Shown here: in pieces, positions 1-9,900 of the stretch
Layout of the letters: each line of letters starts with the position of its first letter
Position numbering within the stretch: the stretch's first letter is position 1
DNA from: Mesostigma viride
Taxonomy: Eukaryota; Streptophyta; Mesostigmatophyceae; Mesostigmatales; Mesostigmataceae
Direction: 5' to 3'
Assembly (NCBI GenBank): GCA_009746045.1
Contig: RPFO01001758.1
Coordinates: forward strand, 1 to 62,000
Length of the DNA: 62,000 bases
Made by a program: the position numbers and the translations under genes
The notes under the pieces: generated by a model
Seen by the model: only the letters and a program-made list of their open reading frames with translations
Databases searched by the model: none
Told to the model about the DNA's origin: nothing

Positions 1-597
1 AACTTGGAAGGAGGTTTTCTACACACTAGTCCATCATGTATGCAAAGTGGGCTTGCAGGTCTATCATTTGAAGGGGGGGGCATTTCCAGGGGGTGCCATG
101 GTCCCTTGCTCGCGCTACCACGTGCCCACCGTTAGGGGTGGGCCAGGGTCCTAAAATATGCGAACGAGCTTGGATCGGGTTGAAACTTGGAAGGAGCCTT
201 GCCTTACACTAGTCCATCATGTGTCCAAACTGGGGGCCTGCAGGTCTATCATTTGAGGGGGGGGGGGCATTGCCAGGGGCTGCCATGGTCCTTTGCGCGC
301 GCTAGCACATGCCCACCGTTAGGGGTGGGCCATGGTCCTAAAATATGCAAACGAGCTTGGATCGGGCTGAAACTTAAAAGGAGGCTTGCCTTACACTAGT
401 CCATTATGTATCCAAAGTGGGGGCTTGCAGGTCCATCGTTTGAGGGGGGTGGACATTGCCAGGGGCCGCCATGGTCCCTTGCGCGCGCTAGCACAACCCC
501 ACCCTTAGGGGTGGGCCATGGTCCTAAAATATGCAAACGAGCTTGCCCCACCCATGGTCCTTTGCGCGCGCTAGCACGTGCCCACCTGTAAGGCGCA
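1..597. repeat. Left array of ~185-bp tandem repeats
   Basis: Three diverged units start at about 1, 184 and 370, each opening with AACTTGGAAGGAGG or a variant, followed by a partial unit from about 546 to 597. Each unit contains the landmark words CACTAGTCCATCATG, CCATGGTCC, GCGCGCTAGCAC and TAGGGGTGGGCCA. The same family occurs at 60613-62000 in the opposite orientation. Relative to the adjacent gene copies, both arrays lie downstream and point the same way. I see no coding content; the short open frames here are shadows of the repeat. Confidence 0.9.
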
Positions 598-639
598 GCT
601 GCCATGTACCATAGCAAAGGAGAGGAGTGTTTTGCTCTC

Positions 640-988
640 TCAACTCCTGATTCCATGCACAGTGCAACGTACAATGCACGACAATACAACCCCACAACCA
701 AAAATCACGTACACGGAATTCCTGCCTGCAGGTGCATCCTCTCCATCCGCTTCCGCTCCCTCCCGAGCGCCAACTGGCGGTTGCCCACTAGCAGCAGCTT
801 GCGTGCTGGGCCCCCCCTCCTCACGCCCCGCCGGCGCATCCTCACCCCCCCCTTCCTCCTGCGCCGGCTGGTCACGTGACTTTCCCGATCGCGCACGAGA
901 CTTCCTCTTCTCCACCGTCGCCGCATCATTTGGTGGAGGTTCCTCCACGGTGGCACGAAACACACCCGGCTGTGCAGTCCTCTGGTCC
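640..988 (-). CDS. Exon 14: low-complexity C-terminus ending at TGA (115 codons)
   Basis: The acceptor TTGAGCAG precedes GGACCAGAGG, and the split codon gives Gly. The frame continues GDQRTAQPGVFRATVEEPPP, then a Lys/Arg patch (EKRKSRARSGKSRD) and a Glu/Gly/Ala/Pro-rich tail to TGA at 642-640. GDQ after LLP still fits the Helitron consensus, but the remainder does not, so the Helitron homology stops here. The end may be a true truncation, or an unseen donor (for example GTGAGG near 845) may lead to exons outside the window. Confidence 0.55.
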
Positions 989-3900
989 CTGCTCAAGCAA
1001 CAATCCCCGTAAGACAGCCAACCGAGACAACACAACGACAGTGTAAGAAACTCTCAACAGAAGCAGCGGTAAACCTAGACAAGGCCCTTCCCAAAAAAGC
1101 AACCTTGAGGTCCACAGGAGCAGCAATAACTCATGCGCAACTCACCCCGGCAGCAGAAACACCTCGGCCGTGTCGACTTCCGGCTCGTAGTGCGCCGACA
1201 CCTGGATCCGCCCTTGGTTCCATACACGGTTCGCGTCGGACACAAACTGACGCAGCAGCGGGTTGTAACGTCGCATATACTCTCCAATCAGTTCGACCAG
1301 CGCGCGCACCTCCGGATTATTCCCCGCATACCTGCGCCAAGCGCCACACGAACAACGCGTTCACTCTTCGTCATCCAAGAAAATGCGCAAAACCCATGCA
1401 TCGAGAAGCAAGATTCCAAAAAGAAGAAATGAACCACGCATTATCTAAGCAAATTCGACCTACTCTTGAAGCGGCTGTCGCAGGGACTCCTCCCTCGCCT
1501 GGGGCGTCCTCGCCAGCGGGTAAAAATGCTCGTTCAGCTGGCGCCCATTTTTTATGATGGGGACCATTTTCTCGATCGTGTAGCCGTGCAGCTCCAGCAC
1601 GCTCTCCCCGGCGCCGTTCACGGGGTCGCACACGCGCCCGGACGCGACAACGCGTGCCACCGCAAACACAGTGTTGAGGAAGCGCCCGTGCGTGCGCCAC
1701 AACCGCTCGTTGACCGGATCGCAGTGGATGCGCCACAGCATCTCCTCCTGCTCGGTCAGCGTGCACTCGCGCACGACTCGTGCATCAGGCGCCTCCTTGG
1801 CCGTCTCTTGCTGCAGCCTGTGGCGCTTCTCGATGATCATTCGCAAGTTCGGCTTCAGCCCCCTGATCTTGCCGTTCGAGCAGCAGACTCCCTGGCGCTC
1901 CTCCCTGAACAGCGGCGCGCGGCAGTGCTTGCAGACGCTCTTGTACTGGCCTTCCAGCGCATACGGTCGCGGCGCGTCCGCGTCCACAGGCTTCATGCGA
2001 TGCTCCTTCGCCTTGAAGCCCTTGAAGTCGCCCGTGTCGAGGCACTTCATGAGCCGCTGAACCTCCGAGAGCGGCATACCAAACATGTCCGTCTCCTTTG
2101 CCTCCTGCAATCATCACGACAAACACAATGTAATGAGCATTGAGTCTGACAAGTCATTGGAATGGTAATCCTCCCACCCACGCATGCATGCCAGCCCCCC
2201 CCCCACACACACATGCCAGCCACCCACACACACCCACGCACGCATGGCAGCACCCACACAAACCCACTCACGCATGGCAGCCACCACCCACACCCACACA
2301 CGCATGCCAGCCCCTCCCACATGCATGCATGCCAGCCCCCCACAAACCCACTCATGCATTCACTTGTTGAGTTGAGAGCTATCATTGGAATGGTAATCCT
2401 CCCACCCACGCATGCATGCCAGCCACCCTCCACACGCATGCATGGCAGCCCCCACCCACACCCACACAATCATGCCAGCCCCCCTCCCCCACCCACGCAC
2501 GCATGACAGCACCCCCACGAACCCACGCACGCATACCGGCCCTCCCCGACACCCACGCATGCATGCCAGCCCCCCCCACATGGACGCATGCATGCCAGCT
2601 ACCCCACAAACCCAGGCACGCATGCCAGCCCTCCCATAAATCCACCCACGCATGCCAGCCCCCCCCACATGCACGCATGCCAGCCACCCCACAAACCCCA
2701 CATGCATGCATGCCAGCCACCCCCTCACCAACGTACACATGCCAGCCATCCCCCACACCCATGCACGCATGGCAGCCCGCCCCACGAACCCAAGCACGCA
2801 TGACATCCCGCCCCGCCCCACACGCATGGCAGCCACCCCCCACACCCACGCACGCATGCCAGCCACCCCACACACCCACGTAGCATGCCAGCCACCCCCC
2901 ACATGCATGCCAGCCACCCCACCAACCTAGGCATGAGCCACCCACCCCCCACACCCACGCAGGCATGCCAGCCACCCCACAAACCCACGCATGCATGCCA
3001 GCCACCCCCACACCCACGCACGCATGGCAGCCACCTCACAAACCTGCGTAGCATGCCAGCCACCCCCACAGCCACCCACGCATGGCCGCCACCCCACAAA
3101 CCTGCGTAGCATGCCAGTCACCCCCCACATGCACGCATGCATGCCAGCCACCCCAACACCCACGCATGCATGCCAGCCACCACCCACAACCACACACGCC
3201 GGCCAGCCCCCGCCGACACCCACGCACGCATGCCAGCCACCACCCACACCCATACACGTATGCCAGCCCTCCCATAAATCCACGCATGCATGCCAGCCAC
3301 CCCACAAACCCTACATGCACGCATGCATCCCAGCCCCCCCCACATGAACGCACGCATGCCAGCCACCCCACACATCCACGCAGGCATGCCAGCCACCCCA
3401 CAAACCCATGCATGCATGCCAGCCACTCCCACGCCCACGCACGCATGCCAGCCCGCCCCGCCCCACATGCATGCATGGCAGCTCCCCCCCACACCCTCGC
3501 ATGCATGCCAGCCACCACCCACACCCACACACGCATGCCAGCCACCCCACAAACCCAGGCACGCATGCCATCCCTCCCATAAATCCACACACGCATGCCA
3601 GCCCCCCCCCACACCCACGTAGCATGCCAGCCACCCCCCACACCCACGCATGCATGTCAGCCACCCCCCACATGGACGCATGCATGCCACCCACCCCACA
3701 AACCCCACATGCACGCATGCCAGCCCCCCACATGCACGCATGTCCTGCGCAAACCAAAAAACTCACGCATGGCAGCCACCCCACAAACCTGCGTAGCATG
3801 CCAGCCACCCCCACAGCCACCCACGCATGGCAGCCACCCCACAAACCTGCGTAGCATGCCAGCCACGCCCCACATGCACGCATGCATGCCAGCCACCCCA

Positions 3901-6900
3901 ACACCCACGCATGCATGCCAGCCACCACCCACAACCACACACGCATGCCAGCCCCCCCGACACCCACGCATGCATGCCAGCCACCACCCAAACCCATACA
4001 CGTATGCCAGCCCTCCCATAAATCCACGCATGCATGCCAGCCACCCCACAAACCCTACATGCACGCATGCATGCCAGCCACCCCCCACATGAACGCACGC
4101 ATGCCAGACACCCCACACATCCACGCAGGCATGCCAGCCACCGCACAAACCCATGCATGCATGCCAGCCACTCCCACGCCCACGCACGCATGCCAGCCCG
4201 CCCCGCCCCACACGCATGCATGGCAGCTCCCCCCCACACCCTCGCATGCATGCCAGCCACCACGCAGACCCACACACGCAGGCCAGCCACCCCACAAACC
4301 CAGGCACGCATGCCAGCCCTCCCATAAACCCTACATGCACGCATGCATGCCAGCCACCCCCCACATGAACGCACGCATGCCAGCCACCCCCCACACCCAC
4401 ACACGCATGCCAGCCACCCCACAAACCTAGGCACGCATGCCAGCCCTCCCATAAATCCACACACGCATGCCAGCCCCCCCCACATGGACGCATGCATGCC
4501 AGCTACCCCACAAACCCAGGCACGCATGCCAGCCCTCCCATAAATCCACACACGCATGCCAGCCACCGCCCACATCCACGCAGGCATGCCAGCCACCCCC
4601 ACATCCACGCATGCATGCCAGCCACCCCCAAATCCACGCATGCATGCCACCCACCCCACAAACCCCACATGCACGCATGCCAGCCCCCCACATGCACGCA
4701 TGTCCTGCGCAAACCAAAAAACTCCATCCTCCAAAAAAGTCAACACCACATTTGCAAACCCACCCTCTTCTTTTTGGTTCTCGGCGTCTCGGAACCGTCA
4801 GTGTTCACATGCAGTCGAGACCGAGACCGTGATGGTCCCTCATTTTTCGAGCTCTCCTCCTCCCTCTTCTTCCGCTGGGAACTATCACGTCCCCAAGTCT
4901 TTTGCGACTCCAGGTGTTGCACAGTTGCGACTGCCGACGCATCAGCAGCACTTTCGTCCGCCACATCTTTCATGACTTCATCTTGCTCACTGCGGTGCGC
5001 TGCTCGCAGCTCATTGATAAAGCACATGAACTTTCTAACCTGCGATGAATGGAGCCAAACACGAAAAAAAATTCCACGCAGCCAAGGTCATAAGCGAAAA
5101 GACACATATTATGTATGAAGGGATAAAAAAAATTACAAATGATGCAAAACTAAAATAAGTAAACTAAACTTACCAATGTTTGCTTCTGTGACAGTGTAAG
5201 CCGCTCGTCACGTGCAACTTGATTAACAAGCATGCGCAGGTTGTCCAAACGGTCTGAGACAGATGATGTCGCATCGAGAAAGAGGCCTTGCGCGAGCTCG
5301 AGATAAGGCTCAGGGCCGTCCAATACGTCATGGTCAACCTGAGGAGAAATTACACATAACAAACACACATAGAAATAAATTAAATAGAAAAAAGAATATG
5401 GATTTTTCGGACAATTGTACAAGAAACGTTTGTAGGACACTCATTGTATGTAAAACAAATGCAACAAAAGAATGAACAGCAACCACTTACGACTGCAACA
5501 TCCGCCTCATCCGCTTGGGAAATGACCTTCTTACAACGCTTGTCCATCATCTGCCAGAGTATCGTGGCCTGGTGGGTATAGACATGTGCGCAGGGAAGGG
5601 GGGGGGGGGGGGGGGGAGAATTCATTGCAATTGAAATTAGAAACATAGAGAACACACAGGCAGAGATGCAAAGCAACTTGCCCCCCCCAACCCCGCCCAC
5701 CGAAATAGTCTATGAACAGAATATAGTTATAAAGAAACTTACCGCATCCGCAAAAGAACCAGCGCCACCGTGTAACTCTCCCAGCAATGAGTCCAATAGC
5801 GCAATCTTCTCATCTTCAGCCATGGCCCGACTGCGAGATGTACTCTTTGCATAAGCCACGTACTCATCAGCGGACCGAAAGCGCCTCAAGCACACCTGCA
5901 GTAAAACAAGAAGCAACATCGAAGCATATTCCTATTAATACAATATCTGAACACACACGTATAAAATCAGCTTTTAAAATGCACCCCCACCCACAAAATC
6001 AATCAAGCATACAAACCTGAGGTCCAGGGTGAAGCCCAGCTGCATCATGTCCAAGCCCCCCAGAGACACCCTCATCTCGTTCTTTTTTGTCCCCCGACGC
6101 TTGCGCATCATGATCGTGTCCACCAACAGCGGTGGAGGCAGACCCCCATGCTACAATCGCATCGTCCTCTTCGGGATCCGTGATCTTGACGAAACGACGC
6201 TTGTGTGCCACATGAGCCTCTCCCTGCGACACAGCAACGCCCACAGAAGTTCCATCAACAGCATCGCCAGGCTGCAACTGCACACTCGATTGCAGCTGCC
6301 CGTCCTTGCGGCGCTCCGAAGTACCACCAACACTACGTGGCCCCTCATCCACCATGCCTTGAGGAACGTGCCCACAAGGGACCACCGTAGCATCGCTACG
6401 CCCATCATCCCGGCTCTTTTCTTGCAGACGACGCTGTGCCTCCAAAGACAATCGGTCGAATCTTCTCTTAGATTCCAGCGAGTATCGCTTTAGCAAGTTC
6501 AACTGCGCAACAACACCGAAAAGATAATCAGAAACAAACAAAGGACATACCTTCTTGTCAGGGGAAAAACAACTACAACACACATCTGCCATCAAAAACA
6601 AAAACACGCAACATAAGACAGAACTACAAACTTACAGCAGTGCGCACATCCTCATCGTTGAATTCATCGGAGTTATCCTCCAACGCCTGCTGAAGAAATT
6701 GTACACGAGCAATGTGCTCCCAAGCATTCGCATGGCCAGTCTTTGCAGCGGCAGCATACTCGAAGGGAGACGTGAATTCACTGACATCCACCTGCACACG
6801 TGCAAGTGATCGCAGCAGAAACACACAAAAATACGGCATTCACGGTTAAACGCATCAAAAGGACAACCGCTATTAAATTTTAAGAAATCGCAAATCAATC

Positions 6901-9900
6901 AAAACAACACTAGTGAAGCCATAGGAAATATTTGCCAGCAGAGTCGAGCGCGTCACGTAATTTTGAAAGATGAGGGTCGTCAATGCCATGGATGCATTGA
7001 CCACCAGGGGTGGCCCACTTCACTCAACACCACCTACATGACAGAATGTTTTATAAACTCACCACGATCTGGGAAGCACCCGCCGCAATTGGTGACGCAC
7101 GAACCACAGCCACTGCCTTATCAGCCCGCCCTGTGCTCGCTCCCACGACAGGCGTGCTTGCCGTCGAGGAACGAACGCGCTTCAAACTCACCGATGGCGC
7201 CAACTCCGTAGGCATCAGACCGACAACATTGCCCACCTGCTCCATCCGTGGCTGCGCATCCAATGCGGGTTGCACCGCCACGCCCACCTGCCATGGCTGC
7301 GCACCCACTGCTGTGGCCTGCCCACCCACTGCGCCAAGCACTTGTGGAAATTCCACTGCAGCCTGGCCAGCCTGCGTATGCGTTGCCGGGTGCCACACTG
7401 TTGCCGCCTGCGCTCCCCCTGCACCAGTGCCCAATGACCCCGACGTAAGCTCCACACCCGCTGCTTGCGGCCATACCGCACCCGCCTGCACGTCCGGAAC
7501 CGGTCGTGCCATCGCTGTTGTCTGCCCCCAGGCCGTGCCGTTGTCCGGTTGCCTCGCTGCATCCACCTGCCCTTGCTGCACGCTCACCGCCTGTGGCCAC
7601 ACCGCAATTCCCTGCCCCGCCTGCGCACCCATTACCACTGGCCGCATAGCAGTGGCCTGCCCCAACGCCGCGCCACTTGGCACCTGCCATCCCGCTGATG
7701 CTGGCCCTGCCTGAACAGCCCTTGGCTGTGGCCACACACCAGTCCCCTGCGCGCGCATGACTGGTGGCCAGCTCGCTACTGCCTGCGCCACATCAACACC
7801 CATGCTTGGCTGCAACATAGACAAGGGCGCAAGCGCTGCGTTCCCAACGCGTCCACCTCCACCACTCCCATCGCCTTCCAAGCACCTGCGCCCCCAATGC
7901 TGCAAAAGGTTCGCAATACGTTGAGCCTGGAGACCCACAAGGGAACGAAAAAGATGCGAACATATACGCATTACAATATTAACCACCAATTTTACCATCG
8001 CCAGCAAGTGTCTGTACCTTTGTGATGTTGTAAAGAGCTATCATTGGAATGGTAATCCTCCCACCCACGCATTCATGCCAGCCACCCCCCACATGCACGC
8101 ATGGCAGCCACCCCCACACACCCACACACGCATGGCAGCCCCCCCCACACCCACGCAAGCATGCCAGCCCCCCCACACGCACACACACGCATGGCAGCAC
8201 CCCCACAAACCCACGCACGCATGCCAGCCCCCCCGACACCCACGCACTCATGCCAGCCACCCCCCACATGCATGCATGGCAGCCCCCCCCCACACCCACG
8301 CAAGCATGCCAGCCCCCCCCCCCACCCACGCATGCATGCCAGCCACCCCACAAACCCACTCACGCATGCCAGCCACCCCCACACCCACTCATGCATTCCA
8401 GTGACCCTACAAACCCACTTATACATGCCAACCACCACCCACACCCACTCATGCATGCCAGCCACCCTACAAACCCACTTATGCATGCCAGCCACCACCC
8501 ACACCCACTCATGCATGCCAGCCACCCTACAAACTCACTTATGCATGCCAGCCACCATCCACACCCACTAATGCATGCCAGCCGCCCCCTAAACCCACGC
8601 ATGCATGGCACTCACCCCCCACACCCACGAATGCATGGCAGCCCGCCCCGCCCCACAAACCCACCCAGGCATGCCAGCCACCCCCACAAACCCACTTATG
8701 CATGCCAGCCACCCCACGAACCCAGGCACGCATGCCAGCCCCGCCCCACATGCACGCATGCATGCCACCCACCCCCCACATGCACGCATGCCAGCCCCCC
8801 CCCCCCCCACTCATGCATGCCAGCCACCCCACACATCCACGCACGCATGCCAGCCACCCCCACACTCACTCATGCATTCCAGTCACCCTACAAACACACT
8901 TATGCATGCCAGCCACCCCACAAACCCACCCACGCATGCCAGCCACCCCCACACCCACTCATGGATTCCAGTCACCCTACAAACCCACTTATGCATGCCA
9001 GCCACCACCCACACCCACACAGGCATGCCAGCCACCCCACAAACCCAAGCATGCATGCCAGCCCCCCCCACACACACGCACGCATGCCAGCCGCCCCCCA
9101 CATGCACGCACGCATGCCAGCCACCCCCACACCCACTCATGCATGCCAGCCACTCTACAAACCCACTTATGCATGCCAGCCACCACCCACACCCACCCAC
9201 GCATGCCAGCCACCCCACAAACCCACCCACGCATGCCAGCCGCCCCCACATGCACGCATGCATGCCAGCCACCCCCACACCCACTCATGCATGCCAGCCA
9301 CCCCCACACCCACTCATGCATGCCAGCCACCCTACAAACCCACTTATGCATGTCAGCCACCCCACGAACCCAGGCACGCATGCCAGCCCCCCACAAACCC
9401 ACACAGGCATGCCAGCCACCCCCACATGCACGCATGCATGCCAGCCACATCCCACACCCACACACGCATGCCAGCCACCCCCACACCCACGCATGCATGC
9501 CAGCCCCCCCCACACCCACGCATGCATGCCAGCCACCCCCCACATGCACGCATGCATGCCAGCCACCCCCCACACCCACGCATGCATGCCAGCCACCACC
9601 CACATGCACGCATGCATGCCAGCCACCCCCCACACCCACGAATGCATGGCAGCCCGCCCCGCCCCACATGCATGCATGGCAGCTCCGCCCCACGCCCACG
9701 CACGCATGCCAGCCCCCCCCACGCACGCATGCCAGAAACACAACAACCAAAGAACAATGTCCGTACAGTTAATCTCCTCACACACATCCACTTACGCTGT
9801 CCAAATAGTCTTCTGATGCAAACATTCGATCTTCAAGCTGATACACCTGGCGCAGTCGCCGTGCTTCGAGCATGCCCGCAAGAAACTGTGTGCGAGCGAG

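Noticed and set aside
1466-2143. 225-codon plus-strand open frame
   Set aside because: It is the antisense shadow of exon 12, which has the Helitron motifs and matching splice phases.
2158-4735. CRISPR-like appearance of short direct repeats with variable spacing
   Set aside because: The units abut without unique spacers, repeat length is variable, and the context is eukaryotic and intronic.
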